A stretch of 64,000 nucleotides of DNA from Actinokineospora sp. NBRC 105648 (GTDB taxonomy: Bacteria; Actinomycetota; Actinomycetes; Mycobacteriales; Pseudonocardiaceae). A program made the position numbers and the translations under genes. The stretch covers positions 62,001-126,000 of the forward strand of contig NZ_BSTR01000021.1 of NCBI RefSeq assembly GCF_030269645.1, written 5' to 3'. The notes beneath the pieces were generated by a model. The model did not search any database and was not told where the DNA came from. It worked only from the letters and a program-made list of their open reading frames with translations. This document shows, piece after piece, positions 34,810 through 43,477 of the stretch; position 1 is the first letter of the stretch, and each line of letters starts with the position of its first letter.

Positions 34810-35421
34810 TCAGTCCTGGTTGCGGTCGCGCAGGTAGCGGGTGTGGTCCGACGACCGGCGCAGGTCGTCGGCGAAGAACGCCGAGGCGACCGACTCCGCG
34901 TCGGCCTCCAGCAGCTCCAGCTGGGCGGTGAGCTCCTCGGCGGCGGTTGGGGTGCCCGAGTTGACCTTCTTGGCCACCGCGAACCACCACGGCAGGTTCA
35001 GGTAGGTCTCCACCGCGAGCGGCACGTCGACCCGGACCAGGCGGGTGGTGCCGTGTGCGGCCTCCGGGTCGGCGGCCAGCTCGGCGGGCCGGGTCAGCAC
35101 CGCGCTCAGGATCTCGGCGACGCGCTCCAGGCGCGGCAGGGCGCCCTCGGGCATCCGGTCGGCTTGGGCGCGGACCTTCGCCAGCAGCGCGTCGAGGTCG
35201 GCGCGCAGCCGGGACGCCTCGGCGTTGGGGTCGGTGGCCAGGTGCACCTTCTCCGGCGGCGCGGCCAGCGCGCCCACCAGGTACAGGCCCACGACGACGA
35301 GCAGCCACAGGTTCCCGGCCACGCCGAACAGGTGCAGCACGACACCGACCAGGCCACCGACGCAGCCGACCAGGTTCTTGGTGGAGCCGAGGTAGCGGCC
35401 GAACCGCTTACTGGTAGCCAC
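34810..35421 (-). CDS. Small XpaC-like membrane protein of the TelA operon
   Basis: Protein of 203 residues. Two hydrophobic segments near the N-terminus (NLVGCVGGLVGVVLHLFGVAG, LWLLVVVGLYLVGALAAPP) are followed by a long helical cytoplasmic region (LRADLDALLAKVRAQADRMPEGALPRLERVAEIL) that suggests a coiled coil. Small membrane proteins of the XpaC group accompany TelA genes in Firmicutes, and this one ends a TelA operon, so I suggest a similar role; sequence similarity is not strong enough to name it. Its start overlaps the vWA gene by 14 bases. Confidence 0.65.
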   Translation of the reverse strand: MATSKRFGRYLGSTKNLVGCVGGLVGVVLHLFGVAGNLWLLVVVGLYLVGALAAPPEKVHLATDPNAEASRLRADLDALLAKVRAQADRMPEGALPRLERVAEILSAVLTRPAELAADPEAAHGTTRLVRVDVPLAVETYLNLPWWFAVAKKVNSGTPTAAEELTAQLELLEADAESVASAFFADDLRRSSDHTRYLRDRNQD

Positions 35422-37030
35422 GGATCTCCCGGAACACCTGCTGCAGACCGGCGCCGCGGGCGTCGAAGACCTTGCCGCCGGTCTGCTGGGCCAGCCCGTT
35501 CATCTCGTCCGCGCTGCCCTCGCCGAACAGCACCGGGAAGACGGGCACCCGCCGCAACTCAGCCGGGCGGCCCGCCTGGTCGCGCTCGAAGTCGGCGTAG
35601 TCGCGGCCGCTGGTGTTCTCGCCGTCGGTCATCAGCACGATCGAGGTGAACCGCTCGCCCAGCGGGTCGCGGGCGAGCAGGTCGTAGGCCTTGTCCAGGC
35701 TGTCGTAGATGGCCGTGCCGCCGTTCGCGCTGAGCCCCTGGGCGGTCGACTTGATCTTGGCGAGCTCGCCCGCCTGGTCCTTCTCCGGCACGGTGAACGC
35801 GATCGGCGCGGCCGGGGTGGTGCTGAACGGGATGAAGGTGACCTCCTCGCGCCCGTGGAACCGGCGGTACTTCCCGACCAGGTCGTCGCTCGCGCCGGTC
35901 AGGCCGACCAGGGCCGAGCGCAGGGCGTCGATCCGCTCACCGGCCATCGAGCCGGAGGTGTCGAGCACGTAGACGGTGCGCGAGGGGCGGCGGATCTGGT
36001 CGAAGTAGGCCGAGAGCAGCGCGTCGAAGGACTCCTGGCTAGCCGGGAAGGGCAGTTCCACCGGGTTCTGGCCGCCGAACTCGGGCGCCAGGTCGACGCC
36101 GGGGACGCCGGGCCTGCGGTGGGTCTGCGCCATGATGTCGCGCTGCACGTCAGGGGTGCGCAGGTAGTCGCTGAGCCGCTGGTGGTCGTGGCGGGCGTCG
36201 TCGCCCGCGGTGGACAGCAGGGTGAGCGGGTAGTCGGCGGTGACCACGCCGTCGCTGGGGTAGACCAGCGACAGCGGCTCGGGGAGCTTGCCGGAGGCGT
36301 TGAGGCTGAGCAGCACCGACTCGTAGTTGACCAGGCCGTCGATCTTCGCGCCGGGGTCGGTGCCGGTGGCGCGGCGCTGGTAGGCGTCCGAGAGCCAGCC
36401 GGAGGAGCCCGCGCTCATCGCCTGCGCGGTGAAGAACTTCTTCAGCTCGGGGGTGACCGCGGCGACCTGTTCGGCGCTGATCGCGGTGCCCGAGCCCGCC
36501 AGCGCCGAGGCGACGCCCACGAGCGCGGAGAAGCCCGAGTTCGACGCGGACGGGTCGGTCATGCCGTAGCTGAACGACCTGCTCTCCGCGGCCTTGGCGA
36601 TGTCCGCCCAGGCGACCGGCTTCCCGGCCCAGCCCAGGGAGTCCACTTTGGACTTGGTCAGGCCGAGCACCACCGGGGAGCTCATGATCTTCGACGCGTT
36701 GCCCAGCCTGCGGGCCGCCTCCGGCAGGGCCTGCAGGTAGCGGTTGGAGGAGAACCACACCGCGTCGTAGGCCTGGTCGGCGGCGCCCGCGGCCAGGGTC
36801 TGGGCGCCCTCGATGGTGCCGGAGAAGGTGAACTCGACCCGGACGCCGGTGGCCTGCGCGGCGCGGTCGAGGACCGGCTGCAGGTCGGCCAGCTCGCTGC
36901 CCGCCAGGATGCGCAGCTTGCCCGCCTGCGGTGGGCTGGGCGTGCCGCCCGCGCTGTCGTCGGAGCAGCCCGCGAGCAGCCCGGCGCCGGTGACCAGCGC
37001 CAGCACCCCCGCGATGAACCTGGTGGTCAT
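35408..37030 (-). CDS. Solute-binding lipoprotein fused to a von Willebrand A domain
   Basis: Protein of 540 residues from ATG 37030. Signal peptide with lipobox LLAGC; residues about 35-320 are an ABC-type extracellular solute-binding fold (ILAGSELADLQPVLDRAAQATGVRVEFTFSGTIEGAQTL, WFSSNRYLQALPEA, SYGMTDPSASNSGFSALVGVASAL). Residues about 350-535 are a vWA domain with intact MIDAS motif DTSGSM, then TAIYDSLDKAYDL and VLMTDGENTSG. No ABC permease or ATPase gene is near, so it is not an obvious transporter part. It is likely a surface protein where the vWA part recruits a metal-dependent partner. It overlaps the genes on both sides (TelA-like, 4 bases; XpaC-like, 14 bases). Confidence 0.85.
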   Translation of the reverse strand: MTTRFIAGVLALVTGAGLLAGCSDDSAGGTPSPPQAGKLRILAGSELADLQPVLDRAAQATGVRVEFTFSGTIEGAQTLAAGAADQAYDAVWFSSNRYLQALPEAARRLGNASKIMSSPVVLGLTKSKVDSLGWAGKPVAWADIAKAAESRSFSYGMTDPSASNSGFSALVGVASALAGSGTAISAEQVAAVTPELKKFFTAQAMSAGSSGWLSDAYQRRATGTDPGAKIDGLVNYESVLLSLNASGKLPEPLSLVYPSDGVVTADYPLTLLSTAGDDARHDHQRLSDYLRTPDVQRDIMAQTHRRPGVPGVDLAPEFGGQNPVELPFPASQESFDALLSAYFDQIRRPSRTVYVLDTSGSMAGERIDALRSALVGLTGASDDLVGKYRRFHGREEVTFIPFSTTPAAPIAFTVPEKDQAGELAKIKSTAQGLSANGGTAIYDSLDKAYDLLARDPLGERFTSIVLMTDGENTSGRDYADFERDQAGRPAELRRVPVFPVLFGEGSADEMNGLAQQTGGKVFDARGAGLQQVFREIRGYQ

Positions 37031-38190
37031 GCCTCTCCCGTGATCTCGGTGGCGTGCGAGCGCCGCAGGTGGTCCTCGGCGCGGCGCAGCTCGCCGGTGA
37101 GCGCGGCGACCGTAGTGGCCATGCTCTGCGTGGCGCCCGCGCGGAACTCGTCGACGGCGTCGATGGCGCGGTAGATCTGGTCGAACGATTCCTTGATCGT
37201 GGCCACGCCGACCGCGGGGTCGGTGCTCGCCTTGCGGATCTCGTCGGTCTGCAGCGCCAGCAGGTCGGCGTTGGTGCGGATCAAGCCCTCGGTGGTGCCG
37301 CGCAGGGCGGCCACCTCGTCGAGCACATCGCGCTGGTTGGCCAGCGCCCCGCTGACCACCAGGGCGATGCGCAACGCGGAGACGGTCGTCGAGCACGCCC
37401 GCTCGACACCGCGGATCAGCTCGTCGTTGTTGCGGCGCAACAGGTCCAGCGCGAGGTAGCCCTGCGCGCTGACCGCCAGCTGGGTCAGGATGTCCTGGTG
37501 CCGCTGGCGAACCGGGTGCAGCACGTCGGCGCGCAGCGAGTTCGCCGCGGCCGGGTCGGCGTAGTCGAGCACGCCCGCCTGCCGCTCGACCGCGGTGTCG
37601 AGCGCCTTGGCGAACGCGGCGGACTCCGAGAGCCGGGACATGTTCTCCCACAGCCGGGCGCGCTCGCCCTTGATCGCCGCGTTGTCCCGGCGCAGCTGGT
37701 CCTGGCGGGTGCGCAGGTCGACCACCAGCAGGTTCACCGGGGTGTTGGCCGCGCGGTAGCGGTCGAGCAGGCGCTTGGCCTGGTTGCCCATCGGGATCAG
37801 GCCGAGCAGCTTGCGCTGGGTGGTCGGCAGGCCGCCGGGGTCGAGCTCGGTGACCGCGCGGCGCAGCTCGGCCAGGCTGGTGGTGATCCGCTGCTCCGGG
37901 CCCGGTCGGCGACCCTGCGCCCCGGCGAGCGCGTCGACGGAGCGGTCGAGCAGGCCACCGGCGATGGTGGCCGCGACGCGCATGTCCGCTTCCCCCACGG
38001 AAAGCAGCTCGTCGACCTTGTCGGTGAAGCCGGGGGAGCGCGGGTCGAGCGCGCTGAGCTCGGCGGAGAACCGCTCGGCGCGCTCGGCGGCGGCGACCCG
38101 GGTCTGGTCGTCGAGCGGGATCAGCCCGGCGGCCCGTTCGACCGGTACCGGCTCGACCGGGTCGGGCGGGGTCAGCGCGAGCTCGCTCAC
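37027..38190 (-). CDS. TelA/KlaA-like toxic anion resistance family protein
   Basis: Protein of 387 residues from GTG 38190, almost entirely helical. Segments such as LDPRSPGFTDKVDELLSVGEADMRVAATIAGGLLDRSVDAL, LLGLIPMGNQAKRLLDRYRAANTPVNLLVVDLRTRQDQLRRDNAAIKGERARLW and RQRHQDILTQLAVSAQGYLALDLLRRNNDELIRGVERACSTTVSALRIALVVSGALANQRDVL follow the TelA family (tellurite/toxic anion and membrane-stress tolerance). The biochemical role of TelA is not known; it probably acts at the membrane. It overlaps both neighbours by 4 bases and so is made with the two solute-binding proteins. Confidence 0.88.
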   Translation of the reverse strand: MSELALTPPDPVEPVPVERAAGLIPLDDQTRVAAAERAERFSAELSALDPRSPGFTDKVDELLSVGEADMRVAATIAGGLLDRSVDALAGAQGRRPGPEQRITTSLAELRRAVTELDPGGLPTTQRKLLGLIPMGNQAKRLLDRYRAANTPVNLLVVDLRTRQDQLRRDNAAIKGERARLWENMSRLSESAAFAKALDTAVERQAGVLDYADPAAANSLRADVLHPVRQRHQDILTQLAVSAQGYLALDLLRRNNDELIRGVERACSTTVSALRIALVVSGALANQRDVLDEVAALRGTTEGLIRTNADLLALQTDEIRKASTDPAVGVATIKESFDQIYRAIDAVDEFRAGATQSMATTVAALTGELRRAEDHLRRSHATEITGEA

Positions 38191-39263
38191 CGGTACTGCT
38201 TCCCGATCACGTCCAGCATCCGCTCGAGCGTCTCGTAGCTCGGCGGCTCCACGACGTCGACCAGGTCGGCCGGGGCGGTGAGCTTGCGCTCGGCCACGAC
38301 CTGCTGGAACGCCTTGGGGTCGCTGGTGCGGAAGCCGAACTCGGCGGCCAGCCGGACCAGGTCCGGGTCGCTGGTCAGCAGCCTGCCGACCTGGTCGCCC
38401 TGGCCCTTGAGCGGCACCAGGGTGTGCTTGGACAGCACGGTCGGCGCCGGGTAGAGCAGGCGCATCGCCGGCCGGGTGTCGCCGCGCACCTGGCGGTCGA
38501 GGAACTGCGACTCGTAGATCAGGACCATCGGGGTCTTGCCCATCCCGGCGGCGAGGTAGTCCTCGAACGGGCCCTCGGTGCTGCTCTGGGTGTAACCCTG
38601 GTCCAGGAACAGCTTGCCCATCGCCGGGAGGACCTTGGCCTCGGCCTCGGGGGAGCTGACGACCGCGTTGCCGTTGGCCACGAAGGACACCGCCGCGAGG
38701 TACATCGCCGCGGAGTTCGAGTCGCGCGGGTCGGTGGTGGTGATCAGCACGTTCTTGCGTGCCGGGTAGGTGGTGTTGCCGGGCAGCTGGTCCCACCGGC
38801 TGGCGCTGAGCTCCAGGTACGCGGCCAGGTCGATCACCTCGTAGTCGCCGGGGCCCTTGCGGACGGCGCCGCGCCCGCGCAGCAGCTCGACGATCGGCTC
38901 GAAGGTGGCGACCGCCATCGGCGAGAAGAACGGCGTGTAGACGGTGGTGACCTTCTTGTCCCGCTGGATCCGCTGGGCGGCGGGGGAGGAGGACGGGAAG
39001 GCGAAGTCGTAGGGCGCGAGGTCGACGGTGGTGGCGATCTGCCGCGAGCCCGCCGAGTCCAGCTCGACCCGCAGGCCGTGCTTGGCGAACGCGGCGACCA
39101 CCCGCTGGTCGGCGAAGTAGGCCGCCTTCTCCGAACCGCCGACGCCACGCACGGTAGTTAAAGCGCCCGCTTCCGGGGTGTCGTCACCCGATCCAATGAT
39201 GATCGCGACGACCACGGCGGCCAGCAGTACCACGGCCAAACCTATGCTGACCTGACGTTTCAT
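38187..39263 (-). CDS. Membrane-anchored solute-binding-like protein of the TelA operon
   Basis: Protein of 358 residues from ATG 39263 (GGAGGGA 5 nt upstream). An N-terminal uncleaved helix or signal (RQVSIGLAVVLLAAVVVAIIIGSG) lacks a lipobox. The rest is a periplasmic-binding-like fold: TTVRGVGGSEKAAYFADQRVVAAFAKHGLRVELDSAGSRQIAT, YDFAFPSSSPAAQRIQ, FSPMAVATFEPIVELL, DPRDSNSAAMYLAAVSFVANG and EGPFEDYLAAGMGKTPMVLIYESQFL. It opens the four-gene operon. With the second solute-binding/vWA protein it suggests paired surface receptors, but no transport genes exist nearby. Ligand unknown. Confidence 0.85.
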   Translation of the reverse strand: MKRQVSIGLAVVLLAAVVVAIIIGSGDDTPEAGALTTVRGVGGSEKAAYFADQRVVAAFAKHGLRVELDSAGSRQIATTVDLAPYDFAFPSSSPAAQRIQRDKKVTTVYTPFFSPMAVATFEPIVELLRGRGAVRKGPGDYEVIDLAAYLELSASRWDQLPGNTTYPARKNVLITTTDPRDSNSAAMYLAAVSFVANGNAVVSSPEAEAKVLPAMGKLFLDQGYTQSSTEGPFEDYLAAGMGKTPMVLIYESQFLDRQVRGDTRPAMRLLYPAPTVLSKHTLVPLKGQGDQVGRLLTSDPDLVRLAAEFGFRTSDPKAFQQVVAERKLTAPADLVDVVEPPSYETLERMLDVIGKQYR

Positions 39264-39385
39264 TCGATCCCTCCACCTCAGGATCCTGGTGCCCCAACGC
39301 CACCTAGGACGCCGTTTCACTCGATCGTGACGTGAAGCCTGGGTGAACGGTCGGCGACTTCCGGGGTGCCCGCGGGCATGATGGG

Positions 39386-40201
39386 GTGGTGGCCATCGAT
39401 GCGTGGATGCAGCACCCGACCCTGGCCTTCCTCGGCCACGACATGTTCGAGTCGCTGCGCCGGTGGACCGGGCAGCCGCTGCCGACCGCGGAGCTGCCGC
39501 TGGCGGTGACCACCATGGCGATGGACCAGGCCGACGTGCGGGTGGGGCTGGTCAGCGCGTGGCACGGCCCCGAGGGCGTCTTGATCGGCAACGACGAGGT
39601 GGCCGGTTTCGTGGCCGCCCACCCCGACCGGTTCGCCGGTGTCGCCGCCGTCGACCTGCTGCGGCCGGTGGCGGCGGTCCGCGAGCTGCGGCGGGCGATC
39701 ACCGAGCTCGGCTTCGTCGCGCTGCGCGTGGTGCCGTGGCTGTGGGGGCTGCCGCCGGACGACCGGCGGTACTACCCGCTCTACGCGGCGTGCGTCGAGC
39801 TCGGGGTGCCGTTCTGCACCCAGGTCGGCCACACCGGGCCGCTGCGGTCCTCCGAACCCGGGCGGCCGATCCCGTACCTGGACCGGGTGGCGCTCGACTT
39901 CCCGGAGCTGACCATCGTCGCCGGGCACATCGGGTACCCGTGGACCGAGGAGATGATCTCGTTGGCGCGCAAGTACCCCAACGTGCACATCGACACCAGC
40001 GCGTACACGGTCCGGCGCTACCCGCCCGAGCTGGTGCGCTACCTGCGGGCGGACGGTCGGGAGAAGGTGTTGTGGGGCAGCAACTACCCGATGATCACGC
40101 CGATGCAAGCACTGTCCGATGTGGATGGTCTAGAGCTGGACGCCCCGGGCCTGGACCTGTTCCTGACCGGCAACGCGCGGCGGGTGTTCGGGCTCAAGTG
40201 A
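39386..40201 (+). CDS. Amidohydrolase family protein
   Basis: Protein of 271 residues of the amidohydrolase-2 (metal-dependent TIM barrel) type. Recognisable pieces are ADVRVGLVSAWHGPEGVLIGNDEVAGFVAAHPDRFAGVAAVDLLRP, FVALRVVPWLWGLPP, FCTQVGHTGP, TIVAGHIGYPWTEEMISLARKYPNVHIDTSAYTVRRYP and LWGSNYPMITP, with metal-binding His in QVGH and AGHIG and the acidic residue replaced by Asn in GSNYP where GSDYP/GTDYP is common. The N-terminal HxH motif is not clear. It is cytoplasmic. It overlaps the convergent EspG gene by 8 bases. Confidence 0.85.
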   Translation: MVAIDAWMQHPTLAFLGHDMFESLRRWTGQPLPTAELPLAVTTMAMDQADVRVGLVSAWHGPEGVLIGNDEVAGFVAAHPDRFAGVAAVDLLRPVAAVRELRRAITELGFVALRVVPWLWGLPPDDRRYYPLYAACVELGVPFCTQVGHTGPLRSSEPGRPIPYLDRVALDFPELTIVAGHIGYPWTEEMISLARKYPNVHIDTSAYTVRRYPPELVRYLRADGREKVLWGSNYPMITPMQALSDVDGLELDAPGLDLFLTGNARRVFGLK

Positions 40202-40916
40202 GCGCTCGGTGGGCGTCGTGCAGGCGGCGGGCCAGGGTGTCGCGGCTCGCTGGCGCGATGAGGACGCGGCCGTCGCGGAGGGTGGCGTTGAGCCAGCGGC
40301 CGTGCGTGGAGTCGGCGTAGCGCAGGGGGTGGGCGATCGCGTGCCTGCGGCCAGCGTCGTCGCGGACGGCGGTGTGGAGCTCGCCGCCCCCGGTGGTGGG
40401 CAGCGCGGCGATGCGGCGGGCCAGGTCCAGCTCCGGGGTGCTCCGCCGTGCCGGTGCGGTGATCCGGCTGGTGGGGGCGGTCGGGGTGATGGTGACGGAG
40501 GGGCCTTGTCCGGGCGGGACTTCCGGGACCTGGGCGGCCAGCCGCTCGGCGAGCTTGTCTGGTGTGGACTGTTTCAAGTGGACTTCCCGGTCCGTGCGGA
40601 CCGCGAGTACGGCGTCGCGACCCGTCGAGGCCGCCAACACCCCGATCGTGCGGCCGTGGCTGGTGATCCAGCCGTAGAACTCGTTGTGCGGCGCGCACAG
40701 TAGGGCGAGGGTGGCGGCGAGGTCGGCATCCAGCCTGCCCCTGCGGTCGATGCCGCCCAGTTGGGCGAGTTCTTCGCGGGCGCGGTCATCGGCCTCTTCG
40801 TCGGCCTGCTTGGGGAGCCAGGTCGCGGGCGGGGCCAAGGCGACGTGCAGCTCGCCGATGCGGGCGGTGATCCGCGCCAGCGTGTCGACGGAGAGGACGA
40901 TGGGTCTGTCGAGCAC
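40194..40916 (-). CDS. EspG-family ESX secretion-associated protein
   Basis: Protein of 240 residues from GTG 40916. The sequence VLSVDTLARITARIGELHVALAPPATWLPKQ, DADLAATLALLCAPHNEFYGWITSHGRTIGVLAASTGRDAVLAVR and LDLARRIAALPTTGGGELHTAV follow the EspG pattern. EspG proteins are cytoplasmic chaperones that keep PE/PPE-type substrates soluble before type VII export. The PPE-like gene 8 bp upstream is the expected client. No ESX core genes (eccB, C, D, mycP) are in the window. Confidence 0.85.
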   Translation of the reverse strand: MLDRPIVLSVDTLARITARIGELHVALAPPATWLPKQADEEADDRAREELAQLGGIDRRGRLDADLAATLALLCAPHNEFYGWITSHGRTIGVLAASTGRDAVLAVRTDREVHLKQSTPDKLAERLAAQVPEVPPGQGPSVTITPTAPTSRITAPARRSTPELDLARRIAALPTTGGGELHTAVRDDAGRRHAIAHPLRYADSTHGRWLNATLRDGRVLIAPASRDTLARRLHDAHRALT

Positions 40917-40924
40917 TTTTTTGT

Positions 40925-42316
40925 CTACCCCCCGATCACCGGCGGCGCGGTGATCTCGTCGGACCCGAACAGGCCCTCCGGGTCGTGTTCGAGCAGGTAG
41001 GCGGGCCGGGGGTACTCGACGTCATCCTCACCCGCGTGGCCACCACCGCCCCCCGCGAAGCCCGGTTCGCGCCCTGCCGCGCCCCGGCCCTGGCCCGCTC
41101 GTGGTCCACCGGTCTCACTCGCCCTGGGGCCGCCGGGTTCCCCCGCGCCTGTCCTGGGACCTCCGGTTTCACCTGCCCTGGGGCCTCCCCTTTCGCCCGC
41201 GCCTCCCCTCTCCCCGGCACCTGCCCTGGGACCACCGTGCTCGCCCGCTCCTGCCCTGGGCTCGCCGGCTCCTGCCCTGGGGCCGCCGGTGTCACCCGTG
41301 CGAGGTCCGGTGGGCGCACCTGGCCGGCGGCCGCCCGTTTCGCCTGCCCCGGGACCGCCGGCACGAGACCCAACCGGCCGGTTCGCCCCGGAGCCGCCTG
41401 CGTCGCCCGTGCGAGACCCGATGGGCCTCGTTGTCCCGGGGCCACCTGTCTCGCCCGGTCGAGCCCCGGGCGGCTGGCCTGTCCACGGCCCGGTTGTCCC
41501 GCCTGGTCCAGGTGTACCGCCCGATCCGCTCGGCCCGGTTGTCCCGCCCGGTCCGCTCGTCCCGGGGGTGTCGCCCCCTGGCCGCGGCACGACCGGTCCT
41601 GGTACCGGTGCCCGCGCGCCGGTGGTGGGACCGCCGCCCGACTCGACATTTGACGGGTGCGTGGTTGGTTGGCCGGGCCCGCCGTGCTCCCCGGCCTGCG
41701 GATAACTGCTGGTGTGCACCGGCTTCGGGTCCCAGTAGCCCCGCTCCCTGGGGTCTCCACCACCCACCTCGGTGGGCTGCTCCGGGCTCCCGATGACGAT
41801 CTCGGCCTGGTCGGGGGTCAGGTTCCCGTACGTGCCGGGCATCGCACCCGCGTTGTAGGTGGAAGCGTCCTCATAGGACCGCATAACCGCCACGTTGTGC
41901 CCACTGACCGCGTTGTGCGCCCGCAGGTGCGCCTCGTAGCTCGTCGTGGCCCCACCGAAACTCGTCACGTTGTCCCAGAACCCCGGCTCCGCTGGCCGCT
42001 CCGGCACCGGCCGCACCGAGTTCTTCGCGTGGTCGAACGACTCCACCTGCCGATAGGTCAAGTCCTGCGCCACCCCCAACTCCGGCGACGCGAGCCGGTG
42101 CTCCACCACCAGCGGCCCGGCCCCCCGCTGCGCGGCCCCAGCGGCATCCCCCTGCCACGCCTCCTCCATCCGCCGCGTCAGGTCGACGATGTCGTGGGCG
42201 CACTCCTCGTACTCCTCGGCCGCGGCGCGCGTTAGTTCAGCTGCCCCGATGAGGCGCCCGCCACCCGGACCGTTGTGGAAGTTGTCGTAGATGTCCTGAC
42301 CCGACATCCCTGCCAT
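40925..42316 (-). CDS. PPE-like ESX substrate with Gly/Pro/Arg-rich repeats
   Basis: Protein of 463 residues. The first 180 are helical and PPE/WXG-like: ELTRAAAEEYEECAHDIVDLTRRMEEAWQGDAAGAAQRG contains a WQG turn at residues 54-56, followed by VEHRLASPELGVAQDLTYRQVESFDHAKNSV. Residues about 200-430 are low-complexity, built from repeated GPGTGG, GETGGPR and AGAGE-type units. The acidic end (EDDVEYPRPAYLLEHDPEGLFGSDE) is followed by APPVIGG. The arrangement suggests a secreted or surface protein carried by EspG. The repeat region makes this an easily varying gene. Confidence 0.75.
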   Translation of the reverse strand: MAGMSGQDIYDNFHNGPGGGRLIGAAELTRAAAEEYEECAHDIVDLTRRMEEAWQGDAAGAAQRGAGPLVVEHRLASPELGVAQDLTYRQVESFDHAKNSVRPVPERPAEPGFWDNVTSFGGATTSYEAHLRAHNAVSGHNVAVMRSYEDASTYNAGAMPGTYGNLTPDQAEIVIGSPEQPTEVGGGDPRERGYWDPKPVHTSSYPQAGEHGGPGQPTTHPSNVESGGGPTTGARAPVPGPVVPRPGGDTPGTSGPGGTTGPSGSGGTPGPGGTTGPWTGQPPGARPGETGGPGTTRPIGSRTGDAGGSGANRPVGSRAGGPGAGETGGRRPGAPTGPRTGDTGGPRAGAGEPRAGAGEHGGPRAGAGERGGAGERGGPRAGETGGPRTGAGEPGGPRASETGGPRAGQGRGAAGREPGFAGGGGGHAGEDDVEYPRPAYLLEHDPEGLFGSDEITAPPVIGG

Positions 42317-42317
42317 G

Positions 42318-42914
42318 TCATGCCCCCCGCATGGTCTTGATAGCGAGTTCCGCCATGTTCTTGATCTTGCTGCAAGCTTCCCCGCCGGACCCGCCGCTCG
42401 CCCCCACCCGGAAGGTCAGGTCGTCGCGGATACCGACCACCAGGTTGCAGAAGCCGTCGGCGCGGTCATCTGTGCCGTCTTCGAAGACCCCGGGATAGCC
42501 GCTCACCGTAGTCGGCTCCCAGTACGCGGCGAAGTCCGCGATGGTGGCATTGGCCCGGTAGGTGTCAGCCAGTCCCCTGGCATTGGACGCGAGCCAACCG
42601 AACACGTAGTTCTCGCGGCCATCCTTGCTGTCCCAGTCGCAGTAAGGATCTTTGCTGTCCAAGCTGGAGGCGCTGCCTTCGCGCTCCCAGCCCAATCCCG
42701 TCGACTGGGCTTCGGTGAGGACGGCACAGGGACTCTTGCGGAACTCTCGTGGGTCGATCGGGTCGCTGACCCTCGGGGCGCCATAGGTCTCGTCTTCCCT
42801 GGCACTTGTCGACGTAGTCGAAGTGCTCGGCACGGCTCTGCCGGGCTCAGAGCAGGCCGCCAGCAGAGACGTGGCGGCGAACAGGACCAGGAGGCGCGTC
42901 GACGGTCGTGGCAT
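42318..42914 (-). CDS. DUF3558 domain lipoprotein
   Basis: Protein of 198 residues from ATG 42914 (GGAGG 8 nt upstream). Signal peptide RLLVLFAATSLLAACSE with lipobox LAAC, then a short Ser/Thr linker and the DUF3558 domain with four cysteines (SPCAVL, DPYCDWD, DGFCNLV, EACSKI) that likely form two disulfides; SACS/NMAELAIKTM ends the protein. DUF3558 lipoproteins often accompany EspG/PPE-type genes in Pseudonocardiaceae; function unknown. The stop is only 1 bp from the start of the PPE-like gene, so they are co-translated. Confidence 0.88.
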   Translation of the reverse strand: MPRPSTRLLVLFAATSLLAACSEPGRAVPSTSTTSTSAREDETYGAPRVSDPIDPREFRKSPCAVLTEAQSTGLGWEREGSASSLDSKDPYCDWDSKDGRENYVFGWLASNARGLADTYRANATIADFAAYWEPTTVSGYPGVFEDGTDDRADGFCNLVVGIRDDLTFRVGASGGSGGEACSKIKNMAELAIKTMRGA

Positions 42915-42916
42915 GC

Positions 42917-43366
42917 TCAGCCTCCGCCTGTCAGTCGAAGCGCGGCCGCGTTGTGCTGCTCGGTGTTCTCGTACGCCTGCCGTGCGGCGACGAGCTTGTC
43001 TATATAAGCGGTCGCGTACTTGCGCATGGCGACGTTGTGGTCGCGAGCCTGGTTGAGGCTGTGCACGGTCGCCTGGGCCTCCTTGCGACTCATCTCGTCG
43101 GCGGCGGGCGGCTCGATGAGGTCTCGCGCTTGCCGCAGCTTCTGACCCGTGGAATCGATCTTGTCGTGGATTACCTGCCACTGGGCGATCAGGGCGTCGA
43201 GTTCGGCGACGCTCGCCAGTTGGTACTGGCCGCCTCCGCCGCCGCCCGCGGCGAAGGGGGTCTGGGTTCCTGGCAGGACCTTGGCCACCGCCTCGTGCAC
43301 CTGGGCGACGGTGACTTCCACGTCCAGTTGGTGTTCGACGTTCCCCGGCGGCTGGCCGTCTGGCAT
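42917..43366 (-). CDS. Small helical protein with T7SS-like YxxxE motif
   Basis: Protein of 149 residues with no signal peptide. A Gly-rich patch (FAAGGGGGG) separates a short N-terminal helix from two long helices (AELDALIAQWQVIHDKIDSTGQKLRQARDLI; SRKEAQATVHSLNQARDHNVAMRKYATAYIDKLVAARQAYENTEQHNAAAL). YENTE near the end fits the YxxxD/E signal of type VII substrates. It begins the group of four minus-strand genes (this, DUF3558, PPE-like, EspG), each nearly touching the next. It may be exported as a partner of the PPE-like protein. Confidence 0.7.
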   Translation of the reverse strand: MPDGQPPGNVEHQLDVEVTVAQVHEAVAKVLPGTQTPFAAGGGGGGQYQLASVAELDALIAQWQVIHDKIDSTGQKLRQARDLIEPPAADEMSRKEAQATVHSLNQARDHNVAMRKYATAYIDKLVAARQAYENTEQHNAAALRLTGGG

Positions 43367-43445
43367 TGGTCCCCCGATCCGCGAACTTGTTGCGGACCGG
43401 AGCGTATCGACACCGTGGAGTCGGGCAGTCGCTTTCCGTTGAAAT

Positions 43446-43477
43446 CCACCCGTGGGGGCCTGGGCCCCCGCGGGTGG
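43446..43477 (-). terminator. Hairpin directly after the OtsB-GH15 gene
   Basis: CCACCCGTGGGGGCC pairs with GGCCCCCGCGGGTGG over 15 bp with one G.U, loop 2 nt (in practice 4). It abuts the stop codon of the minus-strand gene at 43478 and precedes the promoter of the T7SS-associated group. Confidence 0.65.

Noticed and set aside
38187..39263. Phosphate or tungstate ABC transporter component
   Set aside because: The solute-binding fold suggested it, but there is no permease or ATPase gene and the neighbours are TelA and a vWA fusion.
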